From: Kineosporia babensis
Lineage (GTDB): Bacteria > Actinomycetota > Actinomycetes > Actinomycetales > Kineosporiaceae
Assembly: GCF_021129305.1 (NCBI RefSeq)
Contig: NZ_JAJOMB010000003.1
Span: 496,001 to 560,000, forward strand
Direction: 5' to 3'
Length of the DNA: 64,000 nucleotides
In this document: positions 56,191 through 64,000 of the stretch, one piece after another
How positions within the stretch are numbered: position 1 is the stretch's first letter
Layout: each line of letters starts with the position of its first letter
Translations under genes and position numbers: made by a program
Notes under the pieces: generated by a model
The model's input: the letters and a program-made list of their open reading frames with translations, nothing else
Database searches by the model: none
What the model was told of the DNA's origin: nothing

Positions 56191-57014
56191 CGGGATTCCT
56201 CTCGGGGATGGATCAGCAGGTGGGACTGGTCGAGCTGGGGATGAGGTACCTGCACCGAGCCGACGCCGAAGTGGGCGGCGACGTGCCTGGAACTGAGGAC
56301 GTCGGTGGGCGGCCCGAGCGCGACGATGCGGGCTGGGTGCGTGCTCGGGTCGAGCCCTGCGGGCCAGCCGATCACCGCCAGTTCGTCGAAGAACCGCAGG
56401 GCCAGGTCGAGGTCGTGGACGGTGGCGACCAGGGTCTGGGCCCGTTCGGCGAAGACCTGCAGGAGCCTGAGCTGCCAGGCCACGTCGAGGTGGTTGGTCG
56501 GCTCGTCCAGCAGCATGACCGGGCAGTCCTGGGCCAGGCCGCGGGCCAGCACGGCCCGGCGCTTCTCGCCGCCCGAGAGCTGGTCGCCGGGCACGTCGAT
56601 CCGGTCGGCCAGACCCACGGCATCCAGTGCGGCCCTGACGATCTCGCGTTCGGCACTGCCACCGCGAGACCAGGGGCGGGTGCGGGGAACCCGGCCGAGG
56701 GCGACCATCTCCCCCACCAGAAGCTCGGCGGCCACGACTTCTTCCTGCGGCACAAAGGCTATCCGCCGGGCGCGCTCCCGAGACGGTAGGCGACGGAGAT
56801 TCTGAAGCTGCCCAGAAGCGTCCCCTATCTGCACTTCTCCGGCGCTGGGCTGCAGAACTCCGGCGAGAATGCGCAGCAGCGTGGATTTTCCGGCGCCGTT
56901 CACCCCGATGATGCCCAGCCGCCGGCCGGCCGGAACGTCCAGATCGACCTGGTGCAGGATGTCGCGTCCACCCAGCCGCGCCGATACCCCGCTCAGCCGC
57001 AGCACGAGGCTCAC
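56187..57014 (-). CDS. btuD: Cobalamin ABC transporter ATPase
   Basis: GTG at 57014 overlaps the permease stop. Walker A GVNGAGKST, signature QLSGGEKRRAVLARGLAQ, Walker B VMLLDEPTNHLD and the H-loop in ATVHDLDLA are present. FecE/BtuD class. Works with the neighbours. Confidence 0.85.
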   Translation of the reverse strand: MSLVLRLSGVSARLGGRDILHQVDLDVPAGRRLGIIGVNGAGKSTLLRILAGVLQPSAGEVQIGDASGQLQNLRRLPSRERARRIAFVPQEEVVAAELLVGEMVALGRVPRTRPWSRGGSAEREIVRAALDAVGLADRIDVPGDQLSGGEKRRAVLARGLAQDCPVMLLDEPTNHLDVAWQLRLLQVFAERAQTLVATVHDLDLALRFFDELAVIGWPAGLDPSTHPARIVALGPPTDVLSSRHVAAHFGVGSVQVPHPQLDQSHLLIHPREESR

Positions 57015-58057
57015 CGTTCACCGCCGAACTTGTACTGCCCGCGCCCCATCAGCAGCAGGAACAAGGGTGCTCCGATGGCGCCGGTCACCACTCCCAGCGG
57101 AATTTCCTGAGGCCGCACCGCCAGCCGGGCGAGAACGTCTACCCAGAGCAGGAATACGCCGCCGCCGAGCGCCGCCACCGGCAGCAGAACCCGATGCCGG
57201 GCACCCACCACCAGCCGCGCAGCATGCGGCACGATCAGCCCGACGAAACCGATGCCGCCGCTGACCGCCACCAGCACACCCACCAGCACCGCCAGGCCGA
57301 TGAACAAGATGGTCCGCAGCGCCGCAACATTCACCCCGAGCGCCGCCGCAGTGTCCGAACCGGCCGCCAGCGCATCGAGCCAGCGGTGGATCGCCAGCAT
57401 CCCGATCGCCAGGACGATCACCAGAAACGCCGGGATCCAGAGCTTTTCCCAGGTGGCGCCGCCGACGCTGCCGAGCATCCAGAACATCACCGACTGGGCC
57501 GCCCGCGGATCACCGCTGAGAAAGACCAGGAACGAAGCCACCGACGAAAGCCCGGAAGAAAGCACCACTCCGGAAAGCACCAGCCGCAGCGGCGTGAGCC
57601 CACCCTGAGCGGTGGCGACCAGATACACCAGCAGAGCCGAGCCGATGGCGCCGAGCAGGGCGCCGGTCGAGACCGCGTAGATGCCGAAACCACCCAGAAA
57701 ACCGGTGGTGATCGCGGCAGTGGCCCCGACCGAGGCGCCGGAACTGATGCCCAGCAGAAACGGGTCGGCCAGGGGGTTGCGCACCAGCGTCTGCATTCCG
57801 GCGCCGGCCACGGCCAGACCGGCTCCCACCACCACCGCCATCAACGCCCGCGGCAACCGCAGTTCCCAGACAATGATGTCCCAGGTTCCGGGCGCTTCGC
57901 CGGTCAGCCGATCGGTCACGGCAGTGACCACTTCGCCGACCGGGATCCGCTCGGACCCGAAAGCCAAGGACAGAACCACACTGACTACGGACGCCAGGGT
58001 CAGTACCGCGGTCAGCGGCCAGAAGGGCAGGCGGCGGCCGGGAATCGCCCGGCTCAT
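57011..58057 (-). CDS. btuC: Cobalamin ABC transporter permease (FecCD/BtuC family)
   Basis: ATG at 58057; 348 residues with about ten hydrophobic segments. ELRLPRALMAVVVGAGLAVA, GMQTLVRNPLADPFLLGISS, and GFVGLIVPHAARLVVGARHR are the FecCD signatures. It is the first gene after the riboswitch at 58148-58292. Confidence 0.88.
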   Translation of the reverse strand: MSRAIPGRRLPFWPLTAVLTLASVVSVVLSLAFGSERIPVGEVVTAVTDRLTGEAPGTWDIIVWELRLPRALMAVVVGAGLAVAGAGMQTLVRNPLADPFLLGISSGASVGATAAITTGFLGGFGIYAVSTGALLGAIGSALLVYLVATAQGGLTPLRLVLSGVVLSSGLSSVASFLVFLSGDPRAAQSVMFWMLGSVGGATWEKLWIPAFLVIVLAIGMLAIHRWLDALAAGSDTAAALGVNVAALRTILFIGLAVLVGVLVAVSGGIGFVGLIVPHAARLVVGARHRVLLPVAALGGGVFLLWVDVLARLAVRPQEIPLGVVTGAIGAPLFLLLMGRGQYKFGGER

Positions 58058-58147
58058 GTCGGCCCGGCTGGAACACCAGCGGCGAACGGGTCCACGACGG
58101 GCCTCTCGGTCACAGACCCTGGTCGCGAGAGCCCTTCGACGAACAAG

Positions 58148-58292
58148 TGAACCGACAGGTCTTCGGACTCGGGGTCAACCGGTGGCACGGCCTTCCCAGG
58201 GACTGCTCCCCAGTGGCGAGTCGTGCCACCGTCGCCCTTACCGCTGCGCGCCAGTCCCGGAGTTGCACCGGAGTTCCCTGGCATCCATCGGG
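58148..58292 (-). promoter_or_regulatory. Cobalamin riboswitch
   Basis: In the leftward transcript the order AGGGAACTCCGGTGCAACTC, CAGCGGTAAG, GCCACTGG, TGGGAAGG and GAGTCCGAAGACCTGTCGG matches the conserved blocks of class-I cobalamin riboswitches. It ends about 90 bases before the btuC start, so B12 should repress the transporter operon. Confidence 0.88.
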
Positions 58293-58342
58293 ATGCGATC
58301 GGTTCGTGCCGGAGGCTAGCACGGCAAAAAGCCCAAGGGCGA

Positions 58343-59116
58343 TCAGATCGCCGCGCTGAGCCCGCCGTCCAGGTTGATCGCCGAGCCGGTGACGTACGAC
58401 GAACGCGGCGAGAGCAGGTAGGCGGCCAGGTCGCCGAACTCCTCGCCCCGCCCGAAGCGGCCCAGCGGAATGCCCTTGGAGTCGGCCGCGTACAGGTCCT
58501 CGACCGGGATCCCGCGGTCATCGGCCTTGCGGCGCCACTGCCCGCTCTCGACCAGGCCGATCAGCACCGCGTTGACCCGGACCCGGTCGGGCCCCAGTTC
58601 CTTGGACAACGCCTTGGTCAGGGCCAGCCCGGCGGCGCGGGAAGCTGCGCTGGGCATCGAGTTGGCGCCGGCCGCCTTGGCCGCGATCGCCAGGACGTTG
58701 ACGATCGCGCCGCCTCCCGAAGCCCGCAGGTGCGGCAGCGCGAGCCGGATCAGGCGTGAGGCCGCGACCACCTTCAGGTCCAGGTCGGCCTGCCAGCTCT
58801 CGTCGCTGACCTGCTCGATCGAGCCGCCCGCGGACTGCCCGGCGTTGTTCACCAGGCCGTCGATCCGGCCCCAGCGCTCGACTGCGGCGGCCACGAAGGC
58901 CCCGGTGTCGGCCGCCTGCGTGACATCGACCTGCACCGCGAGCACCTCGGGGCTGATCTCGGCGAGCGCGGCACGGGTCGACTCCAGCCGATCGGCATCC
59001 CGGCCGCAGATCGCCACGCGGGCGCCTTCTTCCAGCAGCCGTCCGGCCAGCGCGGCACCCAGGCCGTCGCTGCCACCGGTGACCAGGACGACCTTCTGCG
59101 CAAGTTCCAGATCCAT
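58343..59116 (-). CDS. Short-chain dehydrogenase-like protein lacking the catalytic Tyr and Lys
   Basis: ATG at 59116; 257 residues. TGGSDGLGAALAGRL is the nucleotide motif and VNNAG follows. Where the YxxxK pair should be, the sequence is MPSAASRAAG, with Ser156 and Arg160 at the expected spacing, and the catalytic Ser is not evident. C-terminal YVTGSAINLDGG is normal. It may be a binding protein or use another mechanism. Confidence 0.8.
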   Translation of the reverse strand: MDLELAQKVVLVTGGSDGLGAALAGRLLEEGARVAICGRDADRLESTRAALAEISPEVLAVQVDVTQAADTGAFVAAAVERWGRIDGLVNNAGQSAGGSIEQVSDESWQADLDLKVVAASRLIRLALPHLRASGGGAIVNVLAIAAKAAGANSMPSAASRAAGLALTKALSKELGPDRVRVNAVLIGLVESGQWRRKADDRGIPVEDLYAADSKGIPLGRFGRGEEFGDLAAYLLSPRSSYVTGSAINLDGGLSAAI

Positions 59117-59183
59117 CCCCGCAGCTTAAACGCCGCAACCCTCGGCGTTGCGAACCGGCCGAGCGCGGCTGTGATCAGGCACG

Positions 59184-60254
59184 ATGTGCGCCATGGACAC
59201 CTGGCAGCTACCGGATCGGCAGGTGGAACTGGTCTTCGACACGCAGGCGCAGGCCGCCAGCACCCACATCAACCTGTCCGGGATCCGCGCCGACGGTGAC
59301 CATCTCTGGGTGGCCGGCGACGAGACCGCCACCCTTGAACGCCTCACCCGCTCGAGCCCCGAGCGCTACGACGACCACCGCACGATCCACCTCGCGGACC
59401 TGGTCGACCTCCCGGCTGCCGACAACGAGGAAGCCGACATCGAGGGCCTGGCCCGCAGCGGCGACTGGCTGTGGGCGATCGGCTCGCACAGTCTCAAGCG
59501 CCGCCGGATCAAGTCCCACCACTCCGACGAGAAGGCCCGCAAACGTCTCTCCCGGGTCCTGCGGGAGGAGAACCGGTACATCCTGGCGCGGCTGACCGTG
59601 ATCACCGACCCCACCGACGGCCCCACCCTGGTACGAGCCGCACAAACTGCGGAAAGACGTCTCACATCAGCGGTCCTCGGCGGCCGCGGCGACTCCGTGA
59701 CCGACCTGCTCAAGAAGGACCCGCACCTGGCCCCGTTCCTGAGCATCCCGGGCAAGGACAACGGCGTCGACATCGAGGGCGTCGCCGCGCACGCAGACCG
59801 GCTGTACCTGGGCATGCGCGGGCCGGTGCTGCGCGGCTGGGCCACTCTGCTGGAGATCCGGCCGGTCACCGACCCCGACGACGAGCACCGCCTGGTCCTG
59901 GACCCGCTGGAGGACGACCAGCAGTACCGGACGCACTTCCTGGACCTGGGCGGGCTGGGCATCCGTGACCTGTGCCCGCACGGCGACGACCTGCTGATCC
60001 TGGCCGGGCCCAGCATGAGCATCTCCGGCCCGATCCGGCTGTTCCGCTGGCGTGACGGCTGCGTGGCCGAGGCCCCCGACGTGGTGCGCGACATCGAGCT
60101 GGAGCAGGTGATGTCGCTGCCCCACGGCAACGGCCAGGACCACGCCGAAGGCATCACCCTGCTGGACGACGACCACCTGCTCGTGGTTTACGACTCCCCT
60201 GCCCCCGAACGCCTCACTCCCGGCGGCACTCTGGCCGACGTCATCCCGCTGTAG
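59184..60254 (+). CDS. DUF3616 protein, 356 aa
   Basis: ATG at 59184 (or 59193). NLSGIRADGDHLWVAGDETA, DIEGLARSGDWLWAIGSHSL and DIEGVAAHADRLYLGMRGPV show the repeated beta-propeller-like blades of DUF3616. Soluble, no signal peptide. Function unknown. Confidence 0.85.
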   Translation: MCAMDTWQLPDRQVELVFDTQAQAASTHINLSGIRADGDHLWVAGDETATLERLTRSSPERYDDHRTIHLADLVDLPAADNEEADIEGLARSGDWLWAIGSHSLKRRRIKSHHSDEKARKRLSRVLREENRYILARLTVITDPTDGPTLVRAAQTAERRLTSAVLGGRGDSVTDLLKKDPHLAPFLSIPGKDNGVDIEGVAAHADRLYLGMRGPVLRGWATLLEIRPVTDPDDEHRLVLDPLEDDQQYRTHFLDLGGLGIRDLCPHGDDLLILAGPSMSISGPIRLFRWRDGCVAEAPDVVRDIELEQVMSLPHGNGQDHAEGITLLDDDHLLVVYDSPAPERLTPGGTLADVIPL

Positions 60255-60338
60255 CGAAATTCGCTTGACCCCGGTACGGGAACACGATCCACTGTCCCCA
60301 GCACGGGGGGCTAGGCGTATTTCTAGGAGCACGGGTAC

Positions 60339-61556
60339 ATGCACATCCGGTCCGCGACCGAGGAAGACCGCGAAGTCTTCTCCCACACACTCCATGCCGC
60401 GTTCGGCCGCTACCCGGAATCCCCGGCGGACGGCGACGGGTACTGGTGGTCGGCCCTTCAGATGGAACGCAGTCTGATCGCCTACACCGCGGACGGACGC
60501 CCGGTCGGAACCTCGGGTACGCACGCCTTCGAGCTCACTCTGCCCGGTGAAGCCATTGTTCCGGCCGCCGGGGTGACCGCGGTCGGGGTCGTGCCGACGC
60601 ATCGGCGTCAAGGAGTGCTCACCGCGCTGACCCGGCACCAGTTCGCGCAATTGCGTTCCCAGGGCCAGTTTCTGGCGGTCCTGCTGGCTTCGGAGGCCCC
60701 GATCTACGGGCGTTTCGGCTTCGGCCCGGCCACCTACACCACCAAGCTGACCCTCCAGCGGCACCGAAGTGCTCTGGCCGGCCGCCGGGCTCCGGGAGCG
60801 TCTGCCCCGCAAGCCGGTTCGTTGGAGGTACGGCTCAAGGACGACTGCGCCGACCTGGTCGAGGGCCTCTACGACCAGTACCGCCGCAAGCAGCCCGGAG
60901 CACTGTCACGCCCGCGTCTGTGGTGGGAGAAGCGCGCCGGGCAGGCCCCGATGTCGCCCGACCCCCGCTACATCGCCCTGCACCGCAATGCCGACGGGGC
61001 GCTGGACGGATACGCCTGCTACAACGCCAACGGTTCCGAGACCCTGACCGTGGACGAGATCGTCGCCCTGAACGACAGCGCTTTCACTGCTCTGGCGCAG
61101 TATGCCTGCAACCACGATCTGACCACGACGACGGTCCTCGAGCACGTTGCCCCGGGCAGTCCGCTGCGCTGGCAGCTGAAGGACTTCCGGGGCGGGGAGG
61201 TCGGTTACGACACCGACTGGCTCTGGGTGCGCATCCTGGACGTCCCCCGGGCGCTGACCGCCCGCGGCTGGTTTGCGGACGGTGAACTGGTGCTCGACGT
61301 GGTGGATCCCTTCCTGGACGAGCAGAACCGCTACCTGCTGAGCGTGCAGGACGGCAAGGCCCAGTGCCGGCCGACCGACCGAGAACCCGACCTTTCGCTG
61401 GACATTCGCGATCTGGGCTCGCTGTATCTGGGCGGGACCTCACCCACCACCCTGATCCGGGCCGGCCACATCCACACCCACAACGCAGACGGCGCCGGCC
61501 GGGCCGAAGCCTTGTTCCGTACCGACCGGCTGCCGCACTGCCTGCACTGGTTCTGA
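60339..61556 (+). CDS. Eis-type GNAT acetyltransferase
   Basis: ATG at 60339 after TAGGAGC. The 405-residue protein has an N-terminal GNAT domain with the acetyl-CoA loop VGVVPTHRRQGVLTALTRHQ and PIYGRFGFGPAT, a second GNAT-like domain, a C-terminal SCP2-like region and a terminal Phe (HCLHWF). In Mycobacterium Eis the terminal Phe carboxylate acts in catalysis. Eis enzymes acetylate aminoglycosides and other amines. Confidence 0.87.
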   Translation: MHIRSATEEDREVFSHTLHAAFGRYPESPADGDGYWWSALQMERSLIAYTADGRPVGTSGTHAFELTLPGEAIVPAAGVTAVGVVPTHRRQGVLTALTRHQFAQLRSQGQFLAVLLASEAPIYGRFGFGPATYTTKLTLQRHRSALAGRRAPGASAPQAGSLEVRLKDDCADLVEGLYDQYRRKQPGALSRPRLWWEKRAGQAPMSPDPRYIALHRNADGALDGYACYNANGSETLTVDEIVALNDSAFTALAQYACNHDLTTTTVLEHVAPGSPLRWQLKDFRGGEVGYDTDWLWVRILDVPRALTARGWFADGELVLDVVDPFLDEQNRYLLSVQDGKAQCRPTDREPDLSLDIRDLGSLYLGGTSPTTLIRAGHIHTHNADGAGRAEALFRTDRLPHCLHWF

Positions 61557-61627
61557 TCAACAGCCCCTTACCGATCCCACCGCAGCCTGGCAGGATGCTG
61601 GCAACATCCGACGAGCGGGGAGATGTT

Positions 61628-62728
61628 GTGGCGCAAGAGCAATGGTTGCCGAAGGTCCAGGCCCTGGCCGAGGATTTCGCCAAGGACGCCGCCCGGCACG
61701 ATGCCGAAGCGACCCTACCGCTGGAGAACCTGCAGGCCCTGAACGCCTGCGGCCTGGACACCGCAGTGCTGCCGGCCCCGTACGGGCAGGGCCTCAGTTT
61801 CCAGGTCCTGGGCCAGATCCTGACCACCCTGGCCCGGGCCTGCCCGTCCACCGCGACGATCTGGCTGATGCACATCGGCGCTGCTCATGGCCTGGTCAGC
61901 ATGTCCTCCGCCGAGCAGGCCCAGCACTTCGCGGCCGAACTGGCGGCGGGCCGGCGGTTCGCCAACGCGCTGTCCGAGCCGGCCGGCGGCAACCTGTTCC
62001 TGATGCCGCAGCAGCCGGCCACCCCGGTCGAGGGCGGCTGGGAACTCAGCGGCGCCAAGCGTTTCGTCTCCGGCTGCGAGATCGCCGACTACTTCCTGGT
62101 CAACGTCCTGCTCGACGGCGTGCCGGGATTCTTCGGGATCGACAAGGACGCGTCGATCTCGTTCGTGCCGATCTGGGACACGATGGGGATGCGGGGCACC
62201 CGCAGTCAGCTGGTCTCGTTCGACCGGACCTTGCTGCCCACCCGGCGGCGGTGCAGCCCGCCCGACCCCAGCGTCATCAATCCGATCGCCGTGGGTCTGC
62301 CGTTCCTCTCGCTCGGGATCGCCGAGGGCGCGCTGAACGCCTTCGCGGACTACGCCCGCGGCCGGGTTCTGCCGGCCACCGGCGAACCGCTGTCCACCAT
62401 GCAGTGGCTGAAGTTCGACACCGCGGCCGCCTACGTCCGGCTGCGTGGCGCCACCCTGCTCGCGAACGAGGCGATGGCCCTGGCCGATGCCGGTGACCCG
62501 CGGGCGGTCAGGGTGGGGGTCGAGGCCAAGCTGGCCGCCAACGAGGTGGCCAAGGAGATGGCCGCGCTCGGGCTGAAAGCCGGTGGCGGGTCTGGGTATC
62601 TGAACACTTCGCCGATCCAGCGGTACTTCCGCGACGCCCAGGCCGGGGCCCTGATGGCCTACTCGGTCGAGGTGTGCTCCGACCAGGTCGGCAACTGGGT
62701 CCTCAACCCCGGTCAAGGTGAGAACTGA
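61628..62728 (+). CDS. Acyl-CoA dehydrogenase-like flavoprotein
   Basis: GTG at 61628 follows GGGGAGATGTT. 366 residues. LPLENLQALNACGLDTAVLP, RFANALSEPAGGNLF and WELSGAKRFVSGCEIADYFL are acyl-CoA dehydrogenase features; the C-terminal helices (AALGLKAGGGSGYLNTSPIQ, RYFRDAQAGALMAYS) fit. The class also includes flavin monooxygenases such as DszC. Substrate unknown. Its stop lies within a 46-bp palindrome. Confidence 0.83.
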   Translation: MAQEQWLPKVQALAEDFAKDAARHDAEATLPLENLQALNACGLDTAVLPAPYGQGLSFQVLGQILTTLARACPSTATIWLMHIGAAHGLVSMSSAEQAQHFAAELAAGRRFANALSEPAGGNLFLMPQQPATPVEGGWELSGAKRFVSGCEIADYFLVNVLLDGVPGFFGIDKDASISFVPIWDTMGMRGTRSQLVSFDRTLLPTRRRCSPPDPSVINPIAVGLPFLSLGIAEGALNAFADYARGRVLPATGEPLSTMQWLKFDTAAAYVRLRGATLLANEAMALADAGDPRAVRVGVEAKLAANEVAKEMAALGLKAGGGSGYLNTSPIQRYFRDAQAGALMAYSVEVCSDQVGNWVLNPGQGEN

Positions 62729-62762
62729 GGACGAGGTGCGCACCTCGTCCTCAGTTCTCACC
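62717..62762. terminator. 46-bp perfect palindrome between convergent genes
   Basis: Positions 62717-62739 are the exact reverse complement of 62740-62762, with no loop bases. It covers the last codons and stop of the acyl-CoA dehydrogenase gene and ends 9 bases from the SDR stop. It should act as a two-way terminator. Confidence 0.85.
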
Positions 62763-62770
62763 AAGACCTG

Positions 62771-63514
62771 TCAGTGCGAGTTGAGCGCGGCCACCGCGGC
62801 GTCGTAACGGCCCTCCACCTCGGCGTAACGCAGGAAGTGCACGGTCTTCACCAGGATCTCGTGGGCCTCGGGCTCGGCCTCCAGAAGGGCCATGGTCTCG
62901 TCGGCGAAGTCGTCCAGCGGCATGTACTGCTCGACGTCCGAGCCGCCGGGCAGCAGTTCGGTGCGCACCGCCGGCGGGACCAGCTCGATCACCTGGACCG
63001 ACGTGCCGGCCAGCTGCAGCCGGATCGACTCGGTGAACAGGTGGACGAAGGCCTTGCTGGCGTTGTAGGTCGGGGTGACCGCCAGCGGGAGATGAGCCAG
63101 GCCGGAGGATACGGTCAGCACCGCAGCGCGCGGACGGCTGCGCAGGTGCTCGAGGAAGGCGCTGATCAGCCGGAGCGGACCGTTGACGTTGGTGGCCACG
63201 ATGCTCTCGGCCCCGGCCAGGAAGTCCGGGCCCAGGACGTTCTCCACCTTCATGATCCCGGCCATCGCGACCAGCACGTCCAGGTCGGGGTACTGCTGCA
63301 GCACCTCGTCCCGGGCCCGCAGCACCGAGGCCGGGTCGGTGGTGTCCAGCACGACGGTGCCGAAGCCGTGCCGCGCCTTGAGCTCGGCCAGCACCTCGGG
63401 GCGCCGGCCACCGATCACGACGGTGTTGCCCGCCGCCTGGAACCGCTGGGCCAGGGCCAGCCCGATGCCCTGGGTGCCGCCGGCGACGAAGATGGTGTTT
63501 CCGGAGATGTTCAT
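62771..63514 (-). CDS. Short-chain dehydrogenase (DltE-like)
   Basis: ATG at 63514; 247 residues. GGTQGIGLALAQRF nucleotide motif, and Tyr/Lys in TYNASKAFVHLF with Ser in TVSSGLAH. DVLVAMAGIMKVENVL fits a DltE-like SDR. Divergent from an XRE regulator that probably controls it. Confidence 0.88.
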   Translation of the reverse strand: MNISGNTIFVAGGTQGIGLALAQRFQAAGNTVVIGGRRPEVLAELKARHGFGTVVLDTTDPASVLRARDEVLQQYPDLDVLVAMAGIMKVENVLGPDFLAGAESIVATNVNGPLRLISAFLEHLRSRPRAAVLTVSSGLAHLPLAVTPTYNASKAFVHLFTESIRLQLAGTSVQVIELVPPAVRTELLPGGSDVEQYMPLDDFADETMALLEAEPEAHEILVKTVHFLRYAEVEGRYDAAVAALNSH

Positions 63515-63615
63515 GGCTCGAATCTGGGCGGGATCGGGCCCGGGCGGGAGAGGACCCCTCTTCGTAGGACTCCGGGTCTCTGGTTCCGGATCCGGACCTG
63601 AGAGAAGGTGAGGCC

Positions 63616-64000
63616 ATGGATCGTCCCGCCCTGGCCACCTTCTTGCGTTCGCGCCGCGACGGCCTGAAACCAGAGGACGTCGGGCTCACCTCGGGCCCGC
63701 GGCGCCGGACCGCTGGTCTGCGTAGGGACGAAGTGGCGGCTTTGGCGGGTATGTCCACCGACTACTACGTCCGTCTGGAGCAGGGCCGCAGCCGGCAGCC
63801 GTCCGAGCATCTGCTGGCCGCGCTGGCCCGGGCGCTGCGTCTGGACAACGACGAACGGGACTACCTGTACCGGCTGTGCGGGCAGACCGCGCCCGAGCGC
63901 ACCCCGATGGACACCCATGTGGCCCCGTCCCTGATGCGAGTGCTGGATCAGCTCACCGACACCCCCGCCATGATCCTGTCCAGCCTGGGCGAGACCCTGG
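63616..64000 (+). CDS. XRE/MmyB-type regulator, cut by the right edge
   Basis: ATG at 63616 follows GAAGGTGAGGCC. LATFLRSRRDGLKPEDVGLT, RRTAGLRRDEVAALAGMSTD and YYVRLEQGRSRQPSEHLLAA are the helix-turn-helix of MmyB-type regulators, followed by the start of the ligand-binding domain (PSLMRVLDQLTDTPAMILSS). The remaining part is outside. Divergent placement suggests control of the SDR. Confidence 0.88.
   Translation, partial: MDRPALATFLRSRRDGLKPEDVGLTSGPRRRTAGLRRDEVAALAGMSTDYYVRLEQGRSRQPSEHLLAALARALRLDNDERDYLYRLCGQTAPERTPMDTHVAPSLMRVLDQLTDTPAMILSSLGETL

Overview
The window comes from a high-GC actinobacterium. Evidence is the GC-rich third codon positions, frequent GTG starts, a WhiB-type gene, an Eis-type acetyltransferase, XRE regulators with TPR-like tails and an FxSxx-COOH-type gene set. 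The genus cannot be fixed from sequence alone.

Positions 1 to about 32.45 kb are the right-hand part of an integrated temperate actinophage. Its left end and structural genes lie outside the window. About eighty mostly small genes run leftward on the minus strand in tightly coupled chains, most overlapping as ATGA, GTGA or TGATG. They include RecE- and RecT-like recombination proteins, a RuvC-like resolvase, WhiB, a sliding clamp fused to an FtsK gamma domain, a KilA-type antirepressor, a queuine-transglycosylase-like (DpdA-type) enzyme, a C5-cytosine methyltransferase with altered motifs, a GIY-YIG nuclease, a replication initiator-like protein and a DnaB helicase. Many tiny Cys-rich or membrane proteins sit between them. 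At the right end the strands diverge at a candidate genetic switch (30.3-30.5 kb), followed by a regulator-like gene and a tyrosine integrase on the plus strand.

From 32.57 kb the chromosome begins with an ammonium transporter and a GH26-like hydrolase. Positions 34.8-46.2 kb hold the most interesting locus. It has a caspase-like protease and a TIR protein that share the same C-terminal domain (EAD2-like). A VMAP-type protein carries what looks like the same domain at its N-terminus. There is also an NB-ARC/TPR ATPase of the FxSxx-COOH type, a short FxsA-like peptide and an HExxH peptide-hydroxylase-like enzyme, with an XRE regulator between the effectors. I read this as an immune or conflict system in which a sensor/adaptor recruits two alternative death effectors through like-with-like domains, joined to a small peptide-modification module that has lost its radical-SAM enzyme.

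The rest (46.2-64 kb) is chromosomal: an NMT1-like ABC importer, a DUF4184 membrane protein, PnuC, a candidate polymorphic-toxin/immunity pair, a phage-type lipoprotein, a vitamin B12 importer (btuF-btuD-btuC) under a cobalamin riboswitch, two short-chain dehydrogenases, a DUF3616 protein, an Eis-type acetyltransferase, an acyl-CoA dehydrogenase-like protein and an XRE regulator cut by the right edge.
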